In this document: piece after piece, positions 1 through 9,417 of the stretch
Layout: every line of letters starts with the position of its first letter
Position numbering within the stretch: position 1 is the stretch's first letter
NCBI GenBank assembly: GCA_029215795.1
Contig: JARDYH010000002.1
Coordinates: 16,051,001-16,115,000 of the forward strand
DNA length: 64,000 nt
DNA from: Anniella stebbinsi
Taxonomy: Eukaryota > Chordata > Lepidosauria > Squamata > Anniellidae
Direction: 5' to 3'
Translations under genes and position numbers: made by a program
Notes under the pieces: model-generated
The model's database searches: none
What the model was told of the DNA's origin: nothing
The model's input: the letters and a program-made list of their open reading frames with translations, nothing else

Positions 1-309
1 AAGATTTATTAACATCAGGTATATTGCGTGCACAGTAAGCTTATTGGTTTCTTCAGTTAATTTGCGTAGTAGTTTTAAGTACAATGCTTATATGTTTCCA
101 ACTGTTCTTAAAGCTCTCTCCCTCTCTCTCTCCTTTCTCCCTGTTCAACCCACAATCAACCCCTCCTCCTCAAATCAACCCAAAACAACCTTGTCTGTCA
201 CATATATATATATATATCTCATTCACTCCCCAGCTCCTCCTACTCTCACACAACCCACCAATCCAGGCACTCCAAACAACTTGCCAATCAGCACTCACTT
301 ACTACTCAT
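1..309. other. Pyrimidine-rich flank, no gene
   Basis: I see no gene here. The stretch is C/T-rich, with a (CT) run at about 116-130 and a short (TA) run at about 204-217. The open frames across it are low-complexity and look like chance. Confidence 0.5.
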
Positions 310-537
310 TGGCTCAATTCGGACAACACAATAAACAACTGGGGAAGGGGAAACAATCGTCAGTTGTTTTGACTATTGTGTCATCCGAATGCTGCCATAG
401 TCAACTCAGCGCTGATCCTAATCCACACCACAGTTGATTATTTATTACCATGTTGTGTGGGGATTACCCCCTAGTTGAACAACTGTAAAGTTGATTATTA
501 CCCCACCATTGACTATCGGGTCGTCCGAATTGAGCCA
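310..537. mobile_element. Foldback MITE, 228 bp
   Basis: The ends are inverted copies: the left starts TGGCTCAATTCGGACAAC and the right, reverse-complemented, starts TGGCTCAATTCGGACGAC. The interior has further inverted motifs built on GTTGATTATT and AATAAACAAC, so the element folds back on itself. There is no coding capacity. No clear target duplication is visible. It resembles the 54.4-kb MITE in its subterminal layout (a CTGGCT-like end, then a GGACAACAC/CAGCACGA-like block), so the two may be distant relatives. The superfamily is not determined. Confidence 0.6.
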
Positions 538-623
538 GTCCAGTCTATACTCACTCAGACCTGCAACTCCAAACAGTGAGTACACTCTGGCTTAGTCATT
601 CACTCCACTAGTTATAATACTTA

Positions 624-1030
624 CTATTTATTTATTTATTTATTTATTACATTTGTATACCGCCCCATAGCCGAAGCTCTCTGGGCGGTTTACATAGGAT
701 TAAAAACAATTAAAAACAATATACAAAAATTAAAACAGCAAAAACATACAACATACACACAATCTGTACATTTAAAAACCACTTCAACACTTCAAAAAAC
801 TACAAAAACAAAACAAAACAAAACAAACCCAGGCTCCTCAGATATTGCCAAATGCCTGAGAGAAGAGGAAAGTCTTGACCTGGCGCCGAAAAGATAACAA
901 TGTTGGCGCCAGGCGGGCCTCGTCGGGGAGATCGTTCCACAATTGGGGAGCCACCACAGAGAAAACCCTCTTTTTAAAGACATATAACTAAATGCATCTC
1001 CCAATAATAACTTTTGTAACACATTCACAT
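624..1030 (-). mobile_element. L2-like LINE, 5'-truncated 3' end
   Basis: Read on the minus strand, this is the C-terminal end of a LINE ORF2 followed by its 3' UTR. The frame is broken, but the recurring block of charged residues followed by LW and an F..R..K pattern is recognisable from the better copy at 29.07 kb. The 3' UTR carries GAGAGCTTCGGCTATGGGGC and ends in AAAT repeats at 624-648. It is one of several tails of the same family in the window, all truncated and decayed. Confidence 0.7.
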
Positions 1031-1045
1031 CCTTAACCAGCAGAA

Positions 1046-1361
<316 letters not shown>

Positions 1362-1600
1362 CTAAGGCGAGAGAAAAAGGAAATGCATTTGTTATGCTTC
1401 CAAGAATGACTGAAAAGTATGCCTTGAAAGACAACACTTGAAATGGGAAGATAAAATAGTGATCTTGCATGGACCTTATTGAGCTTACCCAGTTCATAAC
1501 ATTACATCATATACTGCTTTTTAAAACAAATAGAAATGAGCACAGTTCACAATAAACATCATATTGGGCTGTACCACTTCAGACTGCAAGTGGGATCTCA

Positions 1601-2185
1601 CATTTATTTATTTACTGCATTTTTATACCGCCCAATAGCCGAAGCTCTCTGGGCGGTTTACAAAAATGAAAACCGTCAAAACCATTCAAAATATAAAACA
1701 ACGGCAGAATAAAAACATAATTTAAAATAAAGTATAAAAGCACAACCAGGATAAAAATCGAGCAGCCATGCAGAAATTAATATGGATTTAAAATACAAAT
1801 TTAAACAGCAAGGTTAAAAATCAAACTGAAGAACTGTTAAAACACTGTGAAAATAAAAAGGGTTTTACCTGGCGTCTAAAGGAGTATAATGTAGACGCCA
1901 GGCGAACCTCTCTGGGGAGCTCATTTCACAGCCGGGTGCCACAGCAAAGAAGGCCCTCCTCCAGGTAGCCACCTGCCTCACTCCCTTTGGCAGGGGCTCA
2001 TGGAGAAGGTCCCCTGAGGATGATCTTAGGGAGGAGACATTCCTTCAGACAACCTGGCCCCAAGCCATTTAAGGTTTTGAATATTAATACCAGCACTTTG
2101 AATCTGGCCTGGACCTGGACCAGCAGCCAGTGAAGCTGAAAAAGGACTGGCATAATGTGGTCTCATTGGCCATGACTGAATAACT
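1601..2185 (-). mobile_element. L2-like LINE, 3' portion
   Basis: The tail (ATTTATTTATTTA on the plus strand) and CCGCCCAATAGCCGAAGC mark the 3' end at about 1601. Moving up the plus strand, the sequence runs through the 3' UTR, the ORF2 C-terminus (CTCATGGAGAAGGTCCCC region) and into ORF2 sequence at about 2060-2165 (CCAAGCCATTTAAGG block). That block recurs at 8.13, 29.8 and 42.15 kb. The frame is disrupted, so this is a dead copy. Confidence 0.7.
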
Positions 2186-2519
2186 CCTCCATATGAAAAA
2201 AGAAATTCTCCCCTATATAGAATACTAGCATGCCAGAAAGGCTAGGTTAGAATACTTTCTGATATCTGGTTTCCTATATGGAGATACCATTTTTTCATGT
2301 GGAAGAACATTCAGTCATGTGAGCTACTGAATAGTACCACCCAGATATAGTGTTAGATCCAGACATACTTTTCATAAGCAGAAAGTCACTTCCTCCCATT
2401 CCTGCCTGCCACAACAGACCTCTATGCCTTTTGCCCAAGAGTCTGCAGTGGGGAGGAGAGGATGGAAAACAGGAATGAAGTTCGGCTCATGTAGTGGGAG
2501 TTTCCCATATTCTCCTTCC
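2186..2519. other. No feature recognised
   Basis: No gene, repeat family or simple repeat is recognisable in this stretch. Confidence 0.5.
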
Positions 2520-3033
2520 CAATGCAGACTCTTGGCTGCCTGTACGTTTCCAAGCCCAATTCAAGGTGCTGGTTTTAAACTATAAAGCCTTACTTGGCTT
2601 GGGATCATGTTCCCCGCCTTGATCCGCACTATGCTCAACATCTAAAGTCCTCCTCTGGGTGCCTACTCCGAGGGAAGCTTGGAGGATGGCACAAGAGAGA
2701 GGGCCTTCTCTGTGGTGGCCCCCCAATTATGGAATGATCTCCCCTATGAGGCCCGCCTGACGCCAATACTGTTATCTTTTCGGCGCCAGGTCAAAACCTT
2801 TCTTTCCTCCCAGGAATTTTAACAGCTTAAGTTGAATTTTTTAACTGAATTTTTGGCCAGGCTTAAAAATTTAAAATGTTTTAAATATCAGCTGGGTTCT
2901 GTTTTATGCTTTTAAATTTTGTATATTGATTTTTTATTGTTCAATCTTTTAATTTTTGTAAACCACCCAGAGAGCTTTGGCTATGGGGTAGTATATAAAT
3001 GTAATTAAATAAATAAAATAAAATAAAATAAAT
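2520..3033 (+). mobile_element. L2-like LINE, 3' portion
   Basis: This plus-strand copy starts in the ORF2 region equivalent to HWLP (CTTGGCTGCCTGTACG), passes the CTTCTCTGTGGTGGCCCC block and reaches the 3' UTR with ACCCAGAGAGCTTTGGCTAT. It ends in a TAAAATAAAATAAA tail. It belongs to the same family as the copies at 0.6, 1.6, 29.1, 35.4 and 38.5 kb, here in the opposite orientation to the two upstream copies. The reading frame is interrupted by small indels. Confidence 0.75.
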
Positions 3034-3650
3034 CATCTTTAAAAGATGGGAATAGCCTATTGAATATGGCTGGTGCAAAGGCACAAGAACTTTGTTGCAG
3101 ATCATTTTTGATAAGAATTTACCAAAATTAGCAAAGTTCTGCATAGAAAGAAAAAAGTTTTTTTTAAAAAAATAAAATTGAATTCAGGAGAAAATAACAC
3201 TGACATGTTCACCCATCCCTATCCCAGACTGAGGATGAACTCTTGCAGGGTTCAAGAAGTATAGGTACAGATTGGCCACTACCTAGATTTCATACAAAAG
3301 CTGGCAGAAAATATGACTGAGACAAGCCATGCGAAGTAGTATAATGGTCAATTTTGAGAGTCCAAACATTTAGGCAGCTGTCTTGATCCATGTCAACAAT
3401 CCAGTTCCAGCGGTTTGATCTCTCCCAGGAACAGGTCTTTGGCATAGCTAATGGTCCTGTTTGCCAAATTAAGACCTAGACATCCCAAAATACTTTGCTT
3501 TACAAGAGGGAACAATATATTGTTGCTGGGAAAATTGCTTTCTTCCCAGCTACTGTGAGGATTGCAGCCAAGCTAAAAGGGAATAGGGAATTCTGTGTGG
3601 GGTGACAGATGGCATCAAGGTCCCTGCTAACAAAATAGTGGCATCCGTGT
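3034..3650. other. No feature recognised
   Basis: This is AT-rich DNA without a convincing reading frame or repeat family. Short A and T runs lie at about 3150-3175. Confidence 0.5.
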
Positions 3651-4215
3651 AAGAACCTAAGAAGAGCCCTGGTGGATCCAGACCAAGGGTCCATCTAGTC
3701 CAGAACTCTGTTCACACAGTGGCCAACCAGCTGTCGACCAGGGATCCACAAACAGGACATGGTGCAACAGCACCCTCCCACTCATGTTCCCCAGCAATTA
3801 GTGTATACAGACTTATTGCCTTGCATACTGGAGGTAGCACAGAGCCATCAGGACTAGTAGCCATTGATAGCCTTCTCCTCCAGGAATTTATCCACTCCCC
3901 TTTTAAAGCCATCCAAACTGGTGGCCATCACTATGTCTTGTGGCAGTGAATTCCATAGTTTAACTATGCACTGTGTGAAAAATTCCTTCCTTTTATTCAT
4001 CCTGAATCTCCCACCAATCAGCTTCATGGGATGACCCCATTGGGTTCTAGTATTATGGGAGAGGGAGAAAAATGGCTCCCTATCTACATTCTCCACACCA
4101 TGCATAATTTTGTACACCTCTATCAGGTTTCCCCTTAGCCTCCTTTTTCCCAAGCTAAACAATCCCAGTTGTTGTAACCTTCCCTCATAGGGGAGATGCT
4201 CTAGCCCTCTGTAAG
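3651..4215 (-). mobile_element. LINE (CR1/L2-type) ORF2 C-terminus and 3' UTR
   Basis: An open stretch at 4162-3854 on the minus strand encodes the end of a non-LTR ORF2. Visible are a KRRLRGNLIEVYKI start, a central RxxxRK-FFTQ block and WNSLPQDIV, followed by a FKRGVDKF-type helix. These are the conserved C-terminal landmarks of CR1/L2-group polymerases. The 3' UTR continues to about 3651 with CAGGGCTCTTCTTAGGTTC. This family differs from the GAGAGCTTCGGC family. The copy is 5'-truncated, but its 102-codon end is still open, so it is relatively young. Confidence 0.7.
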
Positions 4216-6614
4216 CCCTGACTTCGCTATACCACTATCTGTGAAGTGGTAAAATAGGAACAGACAGCAGCAGTATCAGTTATATGCTCCAAAGTGTGGA
4301 GCATATTCTGCATGGGGACAGTCATGGGGACAGTCAAAGGACAATTAGACTCTAATTAGACATACAATACAAACAATACAAACCCACTGCTGTAGTGAAT
4401 TATAACTACATTATAACTAATCCGGCTGTAAACACTCTCAATGACATATGTATGCATGGTGGAACTATAATATCATGGAAATTATGATAATTTTTTTAAA
4501 AACACCCTTAAAACTGCTACATTGTGTGGAAATATGCAGATTTCTCACATTAAAAGAAGAGCAATGAAAGAAAGCAGGAAATCAGCCCTTTCTTCCCACA
4601 ACTGAAAAATGAAATATAGAAAGCGGCACTCAAGAGTACTGAAAAGGATACTGAACTCCTATGATCTTTGGTCTTTGCTAAGAAGCTTGAAAGAACCATT
4701 AAAAAACAGGATCGGCACAAGACCACCAAGGCAGTGCGAATGCACTTTAGGGGGAAAAAACCCTCTTTTTTGTACTTAGCATATTTGTATGTGCTAAGCA
4801 AGTATGCCAAAAACCTAATTTACTTAACATTTGTTTACTAATACAGCAGAGGTTTTTCTACCATTTCTTCACAAGGGATAAAAGTGATCTCTCTCAATTT
4901 TTTTTTACTTTGATTCTTTTTTTTTAATGCCTAGACTTTTTTAAAAAATTGAAGCTTAATGGTGAGGGGTTTTTTTTTTTGGTATTGTATTTTGGTTGAG
5001 TTAAATGTATATACAAGTAATTGTATATTTAAAATATATGTTTCTGTTTTTTGAAACTTTTCTAACACCAGATGAAAATGGATACCTTCCTGCCTCCATT
5101 TTGAAGCAAGCAGCAGATCACAACATAGGCAGTGAGCTTATTCTGACATTCACAGGTCAAGGCAATAAAAGGGGGGATTACCAAGGCAAGCAGGAAAATG
5201 AGAGAAAGAGGGGTAACAACCCCCCACATCTCAGAAATATCACAATAATTTCTTTCAAAGAGCAAATGCCACAAGCAAAGAGACATATCCTGACAATAAC
5301 AGCAGCGATTAATGAACAATTTTAGATGATATCTAATGTATAAAATACTATACTTCAGTGTCACTATCTTGTAAAGGGCTTTTCCCAGTATACAAAATAC
5401 ATTTTAACATGATATTATAGGATAGAAAGAATCATCATAATCTTGTGCAGAATAATTGTAGAGAAACAAGTTTAAAAACGTGCTTTTAATAAAACAATGC
5501 ATTTGAAAGAACTGTGTCCTACATTAAGAATAATCACACAGAAAGAAAAGGCGGGCTGATAGAAGTTGGTGATATCATTTTTAATGTTTTATCCATTATG
5601 TTTTTGTTAATTATTTATTAAGCAATTTTATTATGCACATGAGCCCTGAGGCCTATTTTGCTTTTTTTTTTTTTTTTTGAACTAGAAGCACTACTATTAT
5701 AATTACTACTTATAGATGTAACGTCATATGCTAAGTGCAGGACACTCTTGTTGCTAACACAATTGTCAGAACCAAACATAGTTCCCCCACCTAATCCAGT
5801 CTTAAATCACACCAAACAAAAAGACATTTTTATTTGGGCTGAACTGGACAGCAATACTTATATCAGATACACTTGCTTTTTTTGTTCCTATGCACTTACC
5901 AGGGAGTAAGTTCCATTGAACTAAGTGAGCAGGCAAGCTATACCTGAACCAAAGGAATCACAACGGAAAGCTCCGTACTCCTGAGCTCAGCCAGCCCAGT
6001 TAGAGTCTCTGGTTCCTGACTCAGTGGGTTTTAAATAGCATTTATCAACCAAAACGTTTGGGGGAAGCAAAAGGGCATTGGGTATGTGGGATAAGTGGCC
6101 TATTTGAAAGAAGACACTGCCATCTCAGGATTGGATGCTGTTTTAAATGTGAGCAAGTGGACCGGCGGAGGTAGACTTCCCTGTCTCCTCCTTCCCACAG
6201 CAGCTCTACTTAAAAATGGGACACAGAGAGAGTCAGGAGATCCTGCTGAATGGGATGGTGTGTGTGTGTGTGTGTGTAGGGGGGTCCTCCAACATCAAGC
6301 AGCTGGACTTTCCATTAGCAGAGCCCTTCCTTTCATGGAAGTTCCCTTCCTCTTGCGGACGGCAGTTCTTGGATCTAACCCTGGTTTAGGGAGACTTGGC
6401 TTTCTCTTTCAATACACTCCTGACTGTAATAACAAAGAAAGGTCACATTTAGGTTAATGACTTCTCTAGGGGCTGATGTAGTAAGCATTCCAAATGGATG
6501 AGGGTTTTGCTATTTGAACACTCCTTAACATAAAATACTACCTACAGAGAATCTGTCCAACATGTTGGAAGAATCTAGAACTTTCTCTCCAACCTGCTAG
6601 CTTTGTGTGTTTTC
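4216..6614. other. No gene; AT-rich with minor repeats
   Basis: I see no supported gene. The stretch contains T runs near 4899-4980 and 5660-5678, a (GT)n run at about 6258-6277 and a weak copy of the AGTAAGTTCCATTGAA palindromic MITE at about 5890-5935. The roughly 100-codon frames at 5.0-5.4 kb (both strands) and 6.1-6.46 kb show no motif and are probably chance. Confidence 0.45.
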
Positions 6615-6700
6615 AGCAGCCTTATTGATCCTGGCGCTTTCCATATGTGTTGGACTACAACTCCCATCAATCCTAGCCAGCATGACCAAGGGAAATACTG
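6615..6700. repeat. hAT-like MITE fragment
   Basis: GTTGGACTACAACTCCCATC followed by CCAGCATGACCAAGG is the core of a palindromic MITE. The same core recurs at 20.2, 27.7, 35.9 and 50.2 kb. Only part of the element is left here. Confidence 0.55.
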
Positions 6701-6721
6701 TTTTGGGGACTATATTATGAA

Positions 6722-7035
6722 TAGGGTGACCATATGGAAAGGCATGCTCCTGTATCTTTAACAGTTGTATTGACAGTTGTATTCAGCAGGTGTCATTTGT
6801 ATGCATGTAGCACCTGATAAAATCCCCTCTTCATCACAACAGTTAAAGCTGCTGGAGCCCTGCCCTCTTTTGTATCTGGTCACTCTAGTACAGCTCCTGC
6901 AGCTTTCACTGTTGTGATGAAGAGGGAATTTCACTAGGTGCTGCATGCATACAAATGACACCTCCTGAAATTCCCTTTTCTATTCAACTGTTAAAGATAC
7001 AGGAGCCCTGTCCTCCTTTCCATAAGGTTACCCTA
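6722..7035. mobile_element. hAT MITE, 314 bp, intact ends and TSD
   Basis: The element starts TAGGGTGACCATATGGAAAG and its end, reverse-complemented, starts TAGGGTAACCTTATGGAAAG. It is flanked on both sides by the same 8 bases, ATTATGAA (6714-6721 and 7036-7043). An 8-bp duplication and ends fitting the hAT YARNG rule identify the superfamily. The interior is a long imperfect palindrome with repeated AACAGTT and CATTTGTATGCAT motifs and no open frame, so it would depend on a transposase from elsewhere. A second copy with its own 8-bp duplication lies at 34565-34869. Confidence 0.9.
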
Positions 7036-7043
7036 ATTATGAA

Positions 7044-7949
7044 GGGAGAACACTGAAACAGTGAATCTCCCCTGCAGAATTATATGGTATCCAGGAACAG
7101 ACATGTGCCCTGCGGCTCCGGCTTGTCTATTTTAGCTCACTCATTGGGGGGTATAGAAGGAAGTGGCAAACTGAGAGGGATGATTCTGGATTGTACCACT
7201 TCAGTCAGAGAAGGGGTGTTTTTTTTAAAATACTCCCCCACGTAAAAGTTTCATGACGTGGTAAAAGTTCTGTGTTCTAATAGTCAATTTACCTATAACA
7301 GAACATTCAGTACTTGTTATATTTCAGAGGGGAGGAAATAATAGTCACTCAAGAAAAAAAAAAAAACACAACCCACCACTATTTGGATGCTTCTCAATTT
7401 TTCTTGAAAACCTAAATACGGTAACTATTTGCCTGGCGAACATTCACATATTAGAAAACGTAGTTTCTATTTGATTTTTTGCAAAAACAAAAGAAAAATG
7501 AAAAACGTAAGAGGTAGCATCATTAATGGTCAGATTTACTGGAAATACTAATTTTGGAAAAGTTTTCCCCATATATATATATATATATATATAAAGAGAA
7601 TACTATTGTAAATTTTAATTCTCTTAATAATTAAGAAAAATGTTTGTTTTAAAATCTATGTCGGATTTTTAAATCTATGTAAGGTTTTTGGCTCCACCTC
7701 CCCATCTCAAAATACATAGTTGAAAAACAGCACAATAATTTTGGATAGTGAAGTACATTAGATGTGCACAAATACAGGCATAAGTAATATTTTTCTATGA
7801 AAAGCCAGATATGCCTCCCTGATTTATTTATTTGAAATAAATGTATAAAACACATCTTCATCCCAAAAAGAATTTCCTGGCAGTGTACATGAAACAACCT
7901 CAAAATGATACAACACAATATAATGCAATAAAACCCACCCAAAATATCG
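7044..7949. other. No gene; (AT)n at 7570-7593
   Basis: No gene was recognised. The stretch holds an (AT)12 run at about 7570-7593 and an A run at about 7352. The minus-strand frame at 7942-7649 is Cys/Tyr-rich without motifs and is probably chance. Confidence 0.45.
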
Positions 7950-8236
7950 ACATTAAAAATCTATTTCAGCCAGGTGAAAACTTACAAACTTAAATCTAAA
8001 AATATGTTTAAAATGAGTAATCATTCTAGAATCAAGGTGCCACCACAGAGAAGACCCTGTCTCTTTATGGAAGGAGAGCAAAGAGGGGCCTCCTCTGATT
8101 ATCTTAATGCATGAGATATGGGAGGAAGCACTTGGGTCCCAAGCCATTTAGGGCTTTAAAGGTAAGCACCAGCACCTTGAATTGAGCTCAGTAGCGATAG
8201 GCAGCCAATGTAGCCATGACAAGGCTTTACCTAAGC
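7950..8236 (-). mobile_element. L2-like LINE, ORF2 C-terminal part (segment 3 of 3)
   Basis: On the minus strand this reads as the WLP..FK.L / KAL.GL..P region of an L2-like ORF2 (TGGCTGCCTATCGCTACTGA), then a degraded C-terminus. It is the downstream continuation of the LINE pieces at 8690-8971 and 14767-15345. These are separated by a GC/CT-rich segment and by the DIRS insertion. The frame is broken. Confidence 0.55.
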
Positions 8237-8689
8237 TAGAGGTAGCCAACCTTTTCTGTCCCTTGGGAATAATTGTACTGCAGTCCTTTGGGTGCATGGG
8301 CATTTATTTTCAGGATCCTGTCTTTTCTTGTACCCCCTTTGTTGGATTCTCTCTCGCCCCCCATTGGATTCTTCCTTTTCTTGCCCCTTTTCCTCTTCCT
8401 CTGGAACTCCTTCCCCTGCTTCTGCCACCACCATCTCTCCTTTCTTCTTTCTCTCACCCCAGCTCTTTCCTTTCCTCCCGGTGCCGCTGCTGCTCTTTCT
8501 TCATTGCCACCCAAAATGTCCTCCTTGCCGCTGTGACCCATCCATCCCCCTGATCATCACAGCACTCACCTCCACATCCTCCCTCCCCTGCTCAAAAGGT
8601 CCTTCCTGCTGCTGCCATAACCCTTCCCCCTGTGGCTGTGCTCGCCTCCATCTTCTCCTTCCTCCCGTTGGCACCACCACATTGCCGAG
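8237..8689. other. CT-rich segment inside the LINE
   Basis: A pyrimidine-rich, CpG-containing segment interrupts the LINE. It opens with GAGGTAGCCAACCTTTTCTG, which resembles a hAT-type MITE end, but I cannot find the matching right end. Open frames on both strands here (up to 136 codons) are Ser/Pro/Leu or Arg/Lys/Glu low-complexity and are judged spurious. It is possibly a degraded insertion. Confidence 0.35.
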
Positions 8690-8971
8690 ATCTGTTACAT
8701 AGGTAAACCAGACAAGAATTCTAGCAGCTGACTTCTGCTCTGGTTAAAGCTTCAGGGGCAGCCTCACATATAACACATTACAGTAATCCGATCTAGAGGT
8801 CACTAGACAACTGATCATTGATACCAGACTATGCCTGTCCAGGAATGTCCACAGCTGATGAACCCAACAAAGATGGTAAAAGGTGTTTCAAGCCACTTAG
8901 GCCTCAAGAGGTAATGTTGGATCCAATATGATCCCAAGCTCGTTTAGAGGCAAGCGCAACCCCATCTAGAA
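8690..8971 (-). mobile_element. L2-like LINE, ORF2 thumb region (segment 2 of 3)
   Basis: Minus-strand translation gives the landmarks LGIILDPTLP and, further on, a degraded LVTSRLDYCN-like block. In L2/CR1-group polymerases both lie just after the catalytic YADD. The upstream half of the same LINE, with YADD, is at 14767-15345. The two are separated exactly by the DIRS element, so this LINE was its target. Confidence 0.65.
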
Positions 8972-9022
8972 ATGCAGGTTGCTTACCTGTAACTGTAGTT
9001 CTTCGAGTGGTCATCTGTGCAG
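8972..9022. repeat. DIRS left outer extension (3' end of the element)
   Basis: These 51 bases lie outside the shared inverted repeat and differ from the other end. Their reverse complement recurs in full within 9284-9334, the left half of the internal complementary region. The element is read on the minus strand, so this is the 3' terminus. Confidence 0.9.
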
Positions 9023-9150
9023 TCACACATATGGGCTCGCGCCGGCGCCGAGCTCTCTTCGGGAAACTTCTATCTAGCTAGGATTTTTGGCGGGAACCCC
9101 TCCCCCCACCGTCCTACCGCGCATGCTCAGGGGTCCCGCCTACCTCAGTT
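9023..9150. repeat. DIRS left inverted terminal repeat, 128 bp
   Basis: This is the inverted copy of 14619-14746. It starts TCACACATATGGGC and ends CCTACCTCAGTT. The two copies are identical by eye and very CpG-rich (GCGCCGGCGCCGAGC), unlike the AT-rich surroundings. Confidence 0.93.
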
Positions 9151-9276
9151 CCCTGAGACCGCTAGGCCTCGCGACTAAGGCAATTTAACAATGAAATTAT
9201 GAGTTAGACTAATTGAGCATGGCGGAGTCAACTTGACAATCAGAACAGCAATGCCAAGAGGGGACGGCGGGTGGGT

Positions 9277-9371
9277 TGTGTGACTGCACAGATGACCACT
9301 CGAAGAACTACAGTTACAGGTAAGCAACCTGCATTTCTTCTTCGTGGTCTCTGTGCATCACACATATGGGC
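9277..9371. repeat. DIRS internal complementary region (circle-junction copy)
   Basis: Bases 9277-9337 are the reverse complement of 8969-9029 (left end). Bases 9335-9371 are the reverse complement of 14733-14769 (right end). The two halves overlap by the triplet TTC (9335-9337), the complement of GAA at both borders. This is the sequence a closed circle of the element would have at its junction. Such a region is diagnostic for DIRS elements, where it is believed to template restoration of the ends. It sits in the 3' non-coding part, between the recombinase stop and the left inverted repeat. Confidence 0.93.
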
Positions 9372-9417
9372 GAGTAATAAGCCAACTTACCGGAGGTGGG
9401 AGAGGCACGCTGTGTGG

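Noticed and set aside
6722..7035. Tc1/mariner assignment because TA lies at both outer ends
   Set aside because: Perfect 8-bp duplications outside the TA at this copy and at 34565-34869 show that TA belongs to the ends of a hAT element.
8182..8702. Several overlapping frames of 65-136 codons
   Set aside because: Low-complexity pyrimidine-rich DNA gives open frames on both strands; no motif is present.
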